Of a stretch of DNA of 64,000 nucleotides, positions 41,303 through 50,868 are shown piece by piece. Within the stretch, counting starts at the first letter, position 1, and each line of letters opens with the position of its first letter. The stretch lies in the NCBI RefSeq assembly GCF_000472425.1, contig NZ_AXAI01000012.1:142817-206816 (forward strand). Direction: 5' to 3'. The notes beneath the pieces are model-generated. The model had not been told where the DNA came from. It saw nothing but the letters and a program-made list of their open reading frames with translations, and ran no database searches. A program made the translations under genes and the position numbers. The DNA comes from Bradyrhizobium sp. Tv2a-2. GTDB lineage: Bacteria; Pseudomonadota; Alphaproteobacteria; Rhizobiales; Xanthobacteraceae.

Positions 41303-43102
41303 ATGAAACCGACTGATATTGCGGCCCCCGACTACTTTCACAAAGTGGTCGATTGCCAATGGGCCTGTCCTGCGCACACCCCCGTCCCCGAATACATCCG
41401 TTTGATCGCCGAAGGCCGCTACAGCGACGCCTATATGATCAATTGGAAATCCAATGTGTTTCCCGGCATTTTGGGACGCACCTGCGACCGCCCTTGCGAG
41501 CCCGCCTGCAGGCGCGGCCGGGTCGAGGAAAATCCGGTGGCGATCTGCCGGCTGAAGCGGGTCGCTGCCGATTTCAAGGACGATATCAGGCAGCGCCTGC
41601 CGCGCCCGTCGTCCAAGAACGGCAAGCGCATCGCGCTGGTCGGTGGTGGCCCCGCTTCGCTCACTGTGGCGCGCGATCTTGCGCCGCTCGGCTATCACTG
41701 CACCGTATTCGACGCCGATCCGAAAGCCGGCGGCATGATGCGGTCGCAGATTCCAAAATTCCGCCTGCCTGATTCCGTGATCGACGAGGAGACCGACTAC
41801 ATCCTCAATCTCGGCATCGAGTTCAAAGCGGGTCAGCGCATCGACAGCATGAAGGCGCTGCTCGCCGAGGGCTATGACGCGATCTTCGTCGGCTCCGGCG
41901 CGCCGCGCGGCCGCGAGCTCGACATTCCTGGCCGGAAAGAGGCCGCGGCCAACATCCATATCGGCATCGATTGGCTCTCCTCTGTCTCCTTTGGTCACAC
42001 CGACAAGATTGGCAAACGCGTGATCGTTCTCGGCGGCGGCAACACCGCGATGGATTGCTGCCGCACCGCGCGACGGCTCGGCGGCGAAGACGTCAAGGTG
42101 ATCGTTCGCTCCGGCTTCGAGGAGATGAAAGCCTCACCTTGGGAAAAAGAAGACGCCATGCATGAGGACATTCCGATCCTCAATTTCATGGTGCCGATCG
42201 CCTTCGTGCACAACAACGGCAAGCTCACCGGCGTTACCTTCCAGAAGGTGAAAGCCGAATACGACGCCAAGGGCAGACGCAACCTGGTGCCTTCAGGCGA
42301 AGCTGACGAGACCATCAATTGCGACGATGTGCTGGTCGCGGTCGGCCAGGAGAATGCCTTCCCCTGGATCGAGCGCGATTGCGGCGTCGAGTTCGACAAA
42401 TGGCACATGCCCAAGGTCGATCCCAAGACGATGGCCTCGACCCATCCCAAGATCTTCTTCGGCGGCGACGCTGCGTTCGGGCCGAAGAACATCATCTGGG
42501 CAGTGGCGCATGGCCACGACGCCGCGCTGTCCATCCACCGGCTGATCTCCGGCGAGGATGTCAACGAACGGCCGCTGCCGGAGGTGCATGTCACCTCGCA
42601 GAAGATGGGCATCCACGAGTGGAGCTACGACAACGACATCTCTCCGGAGAAGCGCTACAAGGTGCCGCATCGCGACAAGGTGATCGCGCTGAAGGACATC
42701 CGCACCGAGGTCGAGCTCGGCTATGACGTCAAGCTTGCGCTTGGAGAGGCGCATCGCTGCCTGAACTGTGACGTGCAGACGGTGTTCTCTGCGCCGCTCT
42801 GTATCGAATGCGACGCCTGCGTCGACATCTGCCCGATGGATTGCATCACCTTCACCGAGAACGGCGAAGAGAGCGACTTGCGCACGCGCCTGAAGGCGCC
42901 GGCGCCGCATCCCGAGCAGGCCCTCTACGTCTCCAGTGACCTCAAGACCGGTCGCGTCATGGTCAAGGACGAGGACGTCTGCCTGCATTGCGGGCTTTGC
43001 GCCGAACGCTGTCCCACCGGCGCGTGGGACATGCAGAAATATCTTGTCGATATGGTCCAAGCAGGTTCAGCATGCCCGAGCAAAAGCAGATCAGCAGCGT
43101 AA
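41303..43102 (+). CDS. GltD-like FAD/NAD(P) oxidoreductase with two [4Fe-4S] ferredoxin clusters
   Basis: 599 residues. N-terminal domain (about 15-95): the helical Fe-S-binding domain of glutamate synthase small subunit type (CQWACPAHTPVPEYI, GRTCDRPCEPACRRG). Then the FAD motif VGGGPASLT at about 113-121 and an NAD(P) motif LGGGNTAMDC near 245. The C-terminus carries two ferredoxin motifs, CIECDACVDICPMDC and CLHCGLCAERCP. So it can take electrons from a partner by its own clusters and pass them to NAD(P). It is followed by, and overlaps by 31 bases, the 2-oxoacid oxidoreductase alpha gene, which fits an electron-output subunit for that enzyme. It resembles NfnB/GltD flavoproteins. Confidence 0.86.
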   Translation: MKPTDIAAPDYFHKVVDCQWACPAHTPVPEYIRLIAEGRYSDAYMINWKSNVFPGILGRTCDRPCEPACRRGRVEENPVAICRLKRVAADFKDDIRQRLPRPSSKNGKRIALVGGGPASLTVARDLAPLGYHCTVFDADPKAGGMMRSQIPKFRLPDSVIDEETDYILNLGIEFKAGQRIDSMKALLAEGYDAIFVGSGAPRGRELDIPGRKEAAANIHIGIDWLSSVSFGHTDKIGKRVIVLGGGNTAMDCCRTARRLGGEDVKVIVRSGFEEMKASPWEKEDAMHEDIPILNFMVPIAFVHNNGKLTGVTFQKVKAEYDAKGRRNLVPSGEADETINCDDVLVAVGQENAFPWIERDCGVEFDKWHMPKVDPKTMASTHPKIFFGGDAAFGPKNIIWAVAHGHDAALSIHRLISGEDVNERPLPEVHVTSQKMGIHEWSYDNDISPEKRYKVPHRDKVIALKDIRTEVELGYDVKLALGEAHRCLNCDVQTVFSAPLCIECDACVDICPMDCITFTENGEESDLRTRLKAPAPHPEQALYVSSDLKTGRVMVKDEDVCLHCGLCAERCPTGAWDMQKYLVDMVQAGSACPSKSRSAA

Positions 43103-44922
43103 ACGACTTCGTCGTTCGCTTCGCCAACGTCAACGGCTCGGGCTCGGCCAGCGCCAACGAGCTGTTTGCCCGTTCCATCCTGCGCCACGGCGTGCCGGTG
43201 AGCCCACGCAACATCTTCCCCTCCAACATCCAGGGCCTGCCGACCTGGTATGAGGTGCGGGTGACCGAAGCCGGCCATCTCGGCGCCCGCGGCGGCGGCG
43301 TCGACATGATGGTGGCGATGAATCCGCAGACCTGGGACAAGGATGTCGCCGGCATCGAGCCCGGCGGTTACCTGTTCTACGATTCGACCAAGCCGATGCC
43401 GTCGTCGAAATTCCGTGACGACATCACCGTGATTGGCGTTCCGCTGACCGCGATCACCAACTCCACCTACAGCGACCCGCGCCAGCGCCAACTGTTCAAG
43501 AACATCATCTATCTCGGCGCGCTCTCCGCGCTGCTTGACATGGATCCGAAGCTGATCGAGCAGCTGATCGGCGAGCAGTACAAGGGCAAGGAGAAGCTTC
43601 TCTCCTCCAACGTCCACGCGCTGCATCTCGGGCGCGACTGGGCGCTGCAGAATTTGAAATGCCCGATCGGGCTGCGCGTGAGAAAGTCCGACAAGGTCGG
43701 CGACCGCATCTTCATCGAAGGCAACAGCGCGGCCGCGCTCGGCGCCGTCTATGGCGGCGCGACCGTTTGCGCCTGGTATCCTATCACGCCGTCATCGTCG
43801 CTGGCCGATGCCTTCGGCGCGCACTGCAAGAAGTACCGGCACGATCCCAAGTCCGGCGAGGCCAAATACGCAATCGTGCAAGGCGAGGACGAGCTTGCCT
43901 CGATCGGCATCGTGATCGGCGCCTCCTGGAACGGCGCGCGCGCCTTCACCGCGACGTCCGGCCCGGGCATCTCCTTGATGACCGAGTTCATCGGCCTCTC
44001 CTACTTCGCCGAGATTCCGGCGGTCATCATGAACGTGCAGCGCGCCGGTCCCTCCACCGGCATGCCGACCCGCACCCAGCAATGCGACGTGATCGCCTGC
44101 GCCTATGCCTCGCACGGCGACACCAAGCATGTGCTGCTCTTCCCCGAGGATCCGGCGGAAGCCTTCGAGTTCGCCGCCACGGCCTTCGATCTGGCCGAAC
44201 GGCTGCAGACCACCATCTTCCTGATGCTCGACCTCGACATCGGCATGAACCACCGGCTGTGCCGCCCCCTGAAGTGGGACGACGCGCGGCAATATGACCG
44301 CGGCAAGATCATGACCGCGGAGATGCTGGACGAGGGTCGGGACTTCGGCCGCTATCTCGATGTCGACGGCGACGGCATCCCTTTTCGCACGCTTCCCGGC
44401 ACGCATGCGACCAAGGGCTCCTACTTCACCCGCGGCACATCTCGTGACAGGTATGCGCGCTACTCCGAGGAAGGCCCCGTCTACGCCGACAACATGCAGC
44501 GCCTGGTGCGCAAGTTCGAGACCGCGCAGGACATGGTGCCGCGGCCGCTGCAGGCCAATGCAGCCAGGCCTACCAAATATGGCGTGATCTATTTCGGCTC
44601 GACCTCGCCCGCGATGGACGAAGCGATCGGCTTGCTGGAGGCGCGCGGCCACCAGCTCGATCGCTTGCGCATCCGCGCCTTCCCGTTCCACTCCAGCGTC
44701 GCAAGCTTCATCGCCGATCATGATTTCGTCTACGTGGTCGAGCAGAATCGCGACGGGCAGTTGCGCTCGCTGATCATCAACGAGAACGGCATCGATCCGG
44801 TGCGGCTGGTGTCGATCGTGCATTACGACGGTACGCCCATCACCGCCCGCTTCATCGCCAATGCCATCGGCGACCACCAGGATCACCTTAAGGTGACGCC
44901 CCTCCGCAAGGCAGTGTCATGA
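43072..44922 (+). CDS. korA: 2-oxoacid:acceptor oxidoreductase, fused gamma-alpha subunit (KorA-like)
   Basis: 616 residues. The gamma domain is at about 10-190 (DFVVRFANVNGSGSASANELFARSIL, GGGVDMMVAMNPQTWDKD). It is fused to the alpha pyrimidine-binding domain from about 215 (EGNSAAALGAVYGGATVCAWYPITPSSSLADAF), with GPGISLMTEFIGLSYFAEIPAVIMNVQRAGPSTGMPTRTQQCD near 300-345, and a C-terminal transketolase-like domain. This gamma-alpha arrangement is that of KorA-type subunits. The complex cleaves a 2-oxoacid with TPP and CoA to acyl-CoA, CO2 and low-potential electrons. 2-oxoglutarate is a likely but not certain substrate. Start chosen at ATG 43072, overlapping the upstream gene. ATGA overlap with the beta gene. 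Confidence 0.82.
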   Translation: MPEQKQISSVNDFVVRFANVNGSGSASANELFARSILRHGVPVSPRNIFPSNIQGLPTWYEVRVTEAGHLGARGGGVDMMVAMNPQTWDKDVAGIEPGGYLFYDSTKPMPSSKFRDDITVIGVPLTAITNSTYSDPRQRQLFKNIIYLGALSALLDMDPKLIEQLIGEQYKGKEKLLSSNVHALHLGRDWALQNLKCPIGLRVRKSDKVGDRIFIEGNSAAALGAVYGGATVCAWYPITPSSSLADAFGAHCKKYRHDPKSGEAKYAIVQGEDELASIGIVIGASWNGARAFTATSGPGISLMTEFIGLSYFAEIPAVIMNVQRAGPSTGMPTRTQQCDVIACAYASHGDTKHVLLFPEDPAEAFEFAATAFDLAERLQTTIFLMLDLDIGMNHRLCRPLKWDDARQYDRGKIMTAEMLDEGRDFGRYLDVDGDGIPFRTLPGTHATKGSYFTRGTSRDRYARYSEEGPVYADNMQRLVRKFETAQDMVPRPLQANAARPTKYGVIYFGSTSPAMDEAIGLLEARGHQLDRLRIRAFPFHSSVASFIADHDFVYVVEQNRDGQLRSLIINENGIDPVRLVSIVHYDGTPITARFIANAIGDHQDHLKVTPLRKAVS

Positions 44923-45974
44923 CCTATATTGCGAAACCGAAATTTCATCATCCGGGCCTGAAGAAGAACGAGCTGGGCTTCACCCATCGCGACTACGAGG
45001 GCAAGATTTCGACGCTGTGCGCCGGCTGCGGCCACGACTCGATCACCGCCTCGATCATCGAAGCCTGCTTCGAGCTTTCCATCGAACCGCACAGGGTTGC
45101 GAAAATCTCGGGTATCGGCTGCTCCTCGAAGACGCCGGACTACTTCCTCGGCAATTCGCACGGATTCAACTCGGTGCACGGCCGCATGCCGTCGGTCCTG
45201 ACCGGCGCCAACCTCGCCAACCGCGAGCTGATCTATCTCGGCGTCTCCGGCGACGGCGATTCCGCCTCCATCGGCTTCGGCCAGTTCGCGCATTCGATCC
45301 GGCGCGGCGTCAACATGACCTATGTCGTCGAGAACAACGGCGTCTACGGCCTCACCAAGGGCCAGTTCTCCGCCACCGCCGACCGCGGCTCGAAGTCCAA
45401 GAAGGGCGTGACCAACACCGACAACGCCATCGACCTCGTCGCGATCGCGCTGCAGCTCGGCGCAACTTACGTCGCGCGCAGTTTTTCGGGCGACAAGACC
45501 CAGCTCGTGCCCGTCATCGCCGGCGCCCTGCAGCACAAGGGCGCGGCGTTCATTGACGTGATCAGCCCCTGCGTCGCCTTCAACAATCACGCCGGCTCGA
45601 CCAAGAGCTTCGATTACGTCCGCGAACACAACGATGCGGTGAACAGGCTGGACGTCATCACCGGCCGCGACCCGATCACGGTGGATTATGCACCCGGCAC
45701 GGTGCAGATCGTCGAGCAGCACGACGGCTCGCGCTTGGCGCTGCGCAAGATCGACGCCGATTACGACGTGCATGACCGTGTGGCGGCACAGGCTTTTCTG
45801 CAGAAGCATGCCGCGAAGGGCCAGATCGTGACCGGGCTGCTCTATGTCGATCCGGAGGCGGAAGACCTGCACAGCCATCTCAACACGGTGGAGCAGCCGC
45901 TCAATTCGCTGGAAGCGGACGTGCTGTGCCCGGGATCGTCGGTGCTGGACAAGATCAACGCGAGCTTGCGGTAG
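44919..45974 (+). CDS. korB: 2-oxoacid:acceptor oxidoreductase, beta (TPP-binding) subunit (KorB-like)
   Basis: 351 residues. The TPP/Mg site is GDGDSASIG (111-119) with NNGVYGLTKGQ (139-149). [4Fe-4S] ligands are Cys34 and Cys37 (LCAGCGHD), Cys68 (GIGCSS) and Cys218 (ISPCVAFN), the pattern of KorB/PorB-type subunits. The subunit decarboxylates the 2-oxoacid and sends electrons to the cluster. It overlaps korA by 4 bases (ATGA). The substrate could be 2-oxoglutarate, pyruvate or a branched or aromatic 2-oxoacid; I favour 2-oxoglutarate from the KorB-like pattern. Confidence 0.86.
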   Translation: MTYIAKPKFHHPGLKKNELGFTHRDYEGKISTLCAGCGHDSITASIIEACFELSIEPHRVAKISGIGCSSKTPDYFLGNSHGFNSVHGRMPSVLTGANLANRELIYLGVSGDGDSASIGFGQFAHSIRRGVNMTYVVENNGVYGLTKGQFSATADRGSKSKKGVTNTDNAIDLVAIALQLGATYVARSFSGDKTQLVPVIAGALQHKGAAFIDVISPCVAFNNHAGSTKSFDYVREHNDAVNRLDVITGRDPITVDYAPGTVQIVEQHDGSRLALRKIDADYDVHDRVAAQAFLQKHAAKGQIVTGLLYVDPEAEDLHSHLNTVEQPLNSLEADVLCPGSSVLDKINASLR

Positions 45975-46043
45975 AGGCGAAAGAGGCGGCTTCCCCTCAT
46001 CCCCCGGCGAGGTGAAGCGAGGTGATCCGTAGCTGCCGCCGCC

Positions 46044-47579
46044 TCAGGCGGCTACTGGCTGTATCCGCGGATTAAGCACGTACTCCTTCAGGACCTTGTC
46101 GTTGGAATCGACTTCCTGCAGCGACACGTCATAGCTCCAGAGATCGGCCAGGTGCTGGAGCACGCGCTTGGCGTCGGTCTCGGCGAGCTGAGCGCCCTTC
46201 ACCACGTGGTGGCGCAGCATCAGGCGGCGGTCGCCGGCGAGGTCGACGTCGACCACCTCGATGTTGGGATCGATGTAGCCCACGTCATATTGCTTGGCGA
46301 GTTCGCGGCGGACGCGACGATAGCCGCGCTCGTCATGGATGGCGTCGACCCTGATACCGGCACGCTCCTCGGGATTGTCATGCAGGTGGAAGAGCCGAAG
46401 CTGGCGGATCAGGCTCGGGCTCAAGAACTGGCCGATGAAGCTTTCGTCGCGGTAGTTGGCCCAGATGCCGCGCAACACGTCCTCGACATCGCGCGTGCCC
46501 GCGATGTCCGGAAACCACTCGCGGTCTTCGTCCGTGGGATCGCTGACGATGCGCTCGATGTCCTGCATCATGGCAAAACCAAGCGCATAGGGATTGAATC
46601 CCGAAAAGCGCGGATCGTCGAATTCCGGCTGGAACACCACATTGGTGTGCGACTGCAGGAACTCCAGGAAGTTGCCGTCGGAAATTTTGCCCCGCTTATG
46701 CAGGCGGTTCATGATGCGGTAATGAACATAGGTCGCGGTGCCCTCGTTCATCACCTTGGTCTGGCTTTGCGGATAGAAATATTGGGCGATGTGGCGGACG
46801 ATGCGCAAAAGTTCGCGCTGCCAGGGCGCCAGCCGCGGCGCGCTCTTTTCCAGGAAATAGAGCAGATTTTCCTGCGGCAGCCCCAGCAGCTTGCGACGGC
46901 GCTCGATGCTCAGCGTCTTCCGGCTTTTGGCAGGGCCTGACGGCACGGTGCGCCAGAGATCATTGAACGCGGCCTCCTCATGCAGGCGGCGCTGGCCGGC
47001 GCGTTTCTCTTCCTCGCGCAGATCAAGGTTCTTCTTGCCGGGATAGCGGTCGACGCCATGCGACATCAGGGCATGCGCCGCATCCAGCGTGTGCTCGACC
47101 GCGACATGGCCGTAGCGCTCCTCGCAGCTTTTGACATAGCGCTTGGCGAATTCGAGGTAGTCGAGAATGCCCTCGGCGTCGGTCCACTGCTTGAACAGAT
47201 AGTTGTTCTTGAAGAAGTGGTTGTGCCCAAACGCGGCATGCGCGATCACCAGCGTCTGCATGGTCGCGGTGTTTTCCTCCATCAGGTAGGAAATGCACGG
47301 CGAGGAGTTGATGACGATCTCGTAGGCGAGCCCCATCAGGCCCTTGCGATACGAGGCCTCGTGAAAGGCGAAATGCTTGCCGAACGACCAGTGCTTGTAG
47401 AACAGCGGCATGCCGACCGATGAGTAGGCGTCCAGCATCTGCTCGGCGGTGATCACCTCGATCTGGTTGATATAGGTGTCGAGCCCGAGCTCGTTGCGCG
47501 CGACATCCTCACAGGCATCGTGAATGCGCTGCAGGGTGATAAAATCCCAGTCGGCGCCGTCGAACAGTCGTTCGGTCAT
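46044..47579 (-). CDS. SpoVR family protein (YcgB-like)
   Basis: 511 residues, full length. Conserved segments include DWDFITLQRIHDACEDVARNELGLDTYINQIEVITAEQMLDAY at the start, AHAAFGHNHFFKNNYLF (about 134-150), ISYLMEENTA and EGTATYVHYRIMNRLHKRGKISDG (about 305-328). The His/Glu-rich core suggests a metal or hydrolase-like fold, but no activity is established. In E. coli the homologue YcgB works with YeaG (PrkA) and YeaH in nitrogen starvation and stationary-phase survival. Last gene of the prkA-yeaH-spoVR unit; it overlaps yeaH by 4 bases (ATGA). Confidence 0.92.
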   Translation of the reverse strand: MTERLFDGADWDFITLQRIHDACEDVARNELGLDTYINQIEVITAEQMLDAYSSVGMPLFYKHWSFGKHFAFHEASYRKGLMGLAYEIVINSSPCISYLMEENTATMQTLVIAHAAFGHNHFFKNNYLFKQWTDAEGILDYLEFAKRYVKSCEERYGHVAVEHTLDAAHALMSHGVDRYPGKKNLDLREEEKRAGQRRLHEEAAFNDLWRTVPSGPAKSRKTLSIERRRKLLGLPQENLLYFLEKSAPRLAPWQRELLRIVRHIAQYFYPQSQTKVMNEGTATYVHYRIMNRLHKRGKISDGNFLEFLQSHTNVVFQPEFDDPRFSGFNPYALGFAMMQDIERIVSDPTDEDREWFPDIAGTRDVEDVLRGIWANYRDESFIGQFLSPSLIRQLRLFHLHDNPEERAGIRVDAIHDERGYRRVRRELAKQYDVGYIDPNIEVVDVDLAGDRRLMLRHHVVKGAQLAETDAKRVLQHLADLWSYDVSLQEVDSNDKVLKEYVLNPRIQPVAA

Positions 47580-48853
47580 GAAGCCTTTTCCTGGTTGGCG
47601 CGACGCTGGAACAAATCGTGGAACACCGGGAAGATTTCACTGCGGTCGCGGACCTTGCGCATCGAGAGCTCGGCGCCATTGCCGCGCAGCCGTTCATAGA
47701 GCGACCAGAGCGAAGAATCCGGCATTTCGAAGGAGTAGCCGCCGGCCTCGCCCACCTCGAGATAGGCGAAGAACTGGCAGACTGGCAGGATCGCGCCGGT
47801 CAGCAGGCGGGACACCGCCTCGCTGTCGGAGATCGAGTTGTCGCCGTCGGAGGCTTGCGCCGCATAGATATTCCAGTCCGAGGGCCGGAAGCGGGAGCGG
47901 ACGATATCGTTCATCGTCTGCAGGGCGCTGGAAACCAGCGTGCCGCCGGACGCCGGGCCGTAGAAGAAGGTCTGCTCGTCGACCTCCTCGGCGCGGTCGG
48001 TGTGACGGATGAAGACGATCTCGACATGGCGGTAGCGCCGCTTCAGGAAGACGTAGAGCAGCATGTAGAACCGTTTTGCCAGGTCCTTCATGTGCTCGGA
48101 CATCGAGCCCGAGACGTCCATCAGGCAGAACATCACCGCCTGCGCCACCGGCTTCGGAATGGTCTCGAAACGGCGGTAGCGGATGTCGATCGGGTCGATA
48201 AAGGGAATGCGCTTTGCCTTTGCCTTCAGCACCGCGATCTCGGCCTCGAGCTGCGCGCGGCGCTCGTCGTCCTCGCACTCGGCAAGCTCGGCCTCGAGCG
48301 CCGCGATCGTCTCGCGCCGGGGTCGCCGCAGCGCGACGCGGCGGGCGAGTGCGCGGCTCACCGTGCGGCTGATCGAGATGTTGGCTGGCGAGCCCGACGT
48401 GGCATAGCCCGCGCGCTGCAGCCCCTGGCTTTCGGCCTCGGCCAGCTTGCGCTTGGCGAGGTCGGGCAGTTCGAGATCGTCGAGAAACAGATTGACGAAC
48501 TCTTCCCGGCTCAGCACGAAACGGAAGGCGTCCTCGCTGTCACCCTGCCCCGGCTGGGACTTCTTGCCCCCGCCTTCGCCGGAACGTGGAAGGATATCGC
48601 CTTCCACGAACTTCTTGTTGCCGGGCAGCACCATATCGCGGGTGCCGCCCTCGCGGCGGAAGCGCGGCTCATCCATGCCATCGAGCGCGATACTGACTTC
48701 GCCGCCTTCCAGGACATCCTTGATGTCCCGGTCTTGCGAGGACTTCTTGACGGCGCTTTGAACCTGAGCCTTGGCCCGCCGCAAAAAACGCTGGCGGTTC
48801 TCAAGGCTCTTGCCCCCGGGGTTCAGGCGCCGATCGATGACATGAAAAGCCAC
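47576..48853 (-). CDS. YeaH/YhbH family protein (DUF444, von Willebrand A-like)
   Basis: 425 residues from GTG 48853. The start is set by GGAGG 10 bases upstream and by the family's conserved beginning (xFHVIDRRLNP). Residues 50-110 are basic and Gly-rich. The vWA-like MIDAS motif is DVSGS at 246-250 in FCLMDVSGSMSEH, suggesting metal-dependent protein binding. YVFLKRRYRHVEIVFIRHT and GGTLVSSALQTMNDI follow. A partner of PrkA in E. coli stress physiology; its mechanism is unknown. Middle gene of the operon, 71 bases after prkA, overlapping spoVR. Confidence 0.92.
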   Translation of the reverse strand: MAFHVIDRRLNPGGKSLENRQRFLRRAKAQVQSAVKKSSQDRDIKDVLEGGEVSIALDGMDEPRFRREGGTRDMVLPGNKKFVEGDILPRSGEGGGKKSQPGQGDSEDAFRFVLSREEFVNLFLDDLELPDLAKRKLAEAESQGLQRAGYATSGSPANISISRTVSRALARRVALRRPRRETIAALEAELAECEDDERRAQLEAEIAVLKAKAKRIPFIDPIDIRYRRFETIPKPVAQAVMFCLMDVSGSMSEHMKDLAKRFYMLLYVFLKRRYRHVEIVFIRHTDRAEEVDEQTFFYGPASGGTLVSSALQTMNDIVRSRFRPSDWNIYAAQASDGDNSISDSEAVSRLLTGAILPVCQFFAYLEVGEAGGYSFEMPDSSLWSLYERLRGNGAELSMRKVRDRSEIFPVFHDLFQRRANQEKAS

Positions 48854-48924
48854 TCTATATCCGCCTCCAGCCTGCATCCGCCTCAAGGCGCGATGAGATC
48901 AACTCATCGCACCTTAGGTCTACT

Positions 48925-50868
48925 CTAGCCGGCCTGCTTCACGCGCATGTACCACTCGACGAGCCGTCGGACCTGCCGCTCGGTATAGCCGCGCTCGACC
49001 ATCCGGGCGACGAAGTCGTCATGCTTCTTCTCCGTGTCGCCGTCCCGCTTGGAACCGAACGAGATGACCGGAAGCAGGTCCTCGACCTGGGAGAATATCC
49101 TTTTCTCGATCACCTCGCGAATCTTCTCGTAGGACGTCCAGCCCGGATTCTTGCCGCCGTTCGCCGCCCGCGACCGCAGCGAGAACTTGACGACTTCGTT
49201 GCGGAAATCCTTGGGGTTGGCGATACCGGCCGGCTTTTCGATCTTGGTCAGCTCCTGGTTCAGCAGCTCGCGATCCAGCAGCTGGCCGGTGTCGGGATCC
49301 TTGAAGTCCTGATCCTCGATCCAGGCATCGGCGTAGTCCACATAGCGGTCGAACAGGTTCTGGCCGTAATCGGAGTAGGACTCCAGATAGGCCTTCTGGA
49401 TCTCGTTGCCGATGAACTCTGCATAGCGCGGCGCGAGGTCGGCCTTGATGAACTCGAGATAGCGCTTCTCGATCTCCTCCGGCAGCTGCTCGCGGCGGAT
49501 CGAGTGCTCCAGCACATACATCAGGTGTACGGCGTCGGCGCCGACTTCCTGGGTGTCGTGGTTAAAGGTCGCAGCCAAGACCTTGAAGGCAAAGCGGGTC
49601 GAGACGCCGTCCATGCCCTCGTCGACGCCGGCCGCATCGCGATATTCCTGGACGCTGCGCGCCTTGGGATCGGATTCCTTCAGGCTCTCGCCGTCATAGA
49701 CCCGCATCTTGGCGTAAAGCGTCGAGTTCTCGTGCTTGCGCAGGCGCGACATCACCGAGAAGCGCGACAACGTATCGAGCGTGGCCGGCGCGCAAGGCGC
49801 AGAGGCAAGCTCCGAGCCCTGGATCAGCTTCTCGTAGATCTTGCGCTCTTCAATGACGCGCAGGCAGTACGGCACCTTGATGACGCAGATACGGTCGATG
49901 AAGGCCTCGTTGTTCTTGTTGGTCTTGAAGCTCTGCCACTCTGCCTCGTTGGAGTGGGCGAGGATAATACCGGAGAACGGGATCGCGCCGATATTCTCGG
50001 TGCCGATATAATTGCCTTCCTGCGTCGCGGTGAGCAGCGGGTGCAGCATCTTGATCGGCGCCTTGAACATCTCGACGAACTCAAGAATGCCCTGGTTGGC
50101 GCGGTTGAGACCGCCCGAATAGCTGTAGGCATCGGGGTCGTTCTGGGCGTAGGTCTCGAGCTTGCGGATGTCGACCTTGCCGACCAGCGAGGAGATGTCC
50201 TGGTTGTTCTCGTCGCCCGGCTCGGTCTTGGCAATGCCGATCTGACGCAGCCGCGACGGCTGGATGCGCGCGACGCGGAATTGCGAGATGTCGCCGCCGA
50301 AGGCCTCCAACCGCTTGTAGCACCACGGGCTCATCAACCCGGTGAGCCGGCGGAGCGGAATGCCGTATTTCTCTTCAAGCATCGGCCCAAGCGTATCGGG
50401 ATCGAACAGCCCGAGCGGGCTCTCGAACACCGGGCTCAACTCATCGCCGGCCTTGAGCACATAGATCGGATGAACTTCCATCAGCTGCTTCAAGCGTTCG
50501 GCGAGCGAGGACTTGCCGCCGCCGACCGGGCCGAGCAGATAGAGAATTTGTTTGCGCTCTTCCAGCCCCTGCGCCCCGTGGCGGAAGAAGCCAACGATGC
50601 GCTCGATCGTGTCTTCCATGCCGTGGAAGCCGGCGAAGGCCGGATAGGAGCGTATCGTGCGGTTCAAAAAAATACGGCCAAGGCGGGCATCCTTGGCCGT
50701 GTCGATCATCTGGGGCTCACCGATCGCCGCCAATAGTCGTTCGGCCGCATTCGCATATCGCATCGGATCTGTTCGACACGATTCCAGGTATTCCGCCATC
50801 GACATGTCGGTCTGGCTTCGCGCCTCGAACGATCGGGCGAAGGCATTGAATAGAGAATCGTTGTACAT
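48925..50868 (-). CDS. prkA: PrkA family serine protein kinase / AAA+ protein (YeaG-like)
   Basis: 647 residues. An AAA+ domain occupies about 75-370, with the Walker A motif GPVGGGKS at 113-120. IRLLAHSNEAEW-like segments (IILAHSNEAEWQSF) mark sensor regions. The C-terminal PrkA kinase-like domain spans about 375-640 (LPEEIEKRYLEFIKADLAPRYAEFIGNEIQKAYLESY). Proteins of this family couple stress to protein phosphorylation or Lon-like activity. The chosen ATG at 50868 is followed by YNDSLFNAFARSFE, the family start; a Met 11 codons upstream is possible. Preceded by an EcfG-type promoter, so probably induced by general stress. Confidence 0.92.
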   Translation of the reverse strand: MYNDSLFNAFARSFEARSQTDMSMAEYLESCRTDPMRYANAAERLLAAIGEPQMIDTAKDARLGRIFLNRTIRSYPAFAGFHGMEDTIERIVGFFRHGAQGLEERKQILYLLGPVGGGKSSLAERLKQLMEVHPIYVLKAGDELSPVFESPLGLFDPDTLGPMLEEKYGIPLRRLTGLMSPWCYKRLEAFGGDISQFRVARIQPSRLRQIGIAKTEPGDENNQDISSLVGKVDIRKLETYAQNDPDAYSYSGGLNRANQGILEFVEMFKAPIKMLHPLLTATQEGNYIGTENIGAIPFSGIILAHSNEAEWQSFKTNKNNEAFIDRICVIKVPYCLRVIEERKIYEKLIQGSELASAPCAPATLDTLSRFSVMSRLRKHENSTLYAKMRVYDGESLKESDPKARSVQEYRDAAGVDEGMDGVSTRFAFKVLAATFNHDTQEVGADAVHLMYVLEHSIRREQLPEEIEKRYLEFIKADLAPRYAEFIGNEIQKAYLESYSDYGQNLFDRYVDYADAWIEDQDFKDPDTGQLLDRELLNQELTKIEKPAGIANPKDFRNEVVKFSLRSRAANGGKNPGWTSYEKIREVIEKRIFSQVEDLLPVISFGSKRDGDTEKKHDDFVARMVERGYTERQVRRLVEWYMRVKQAG

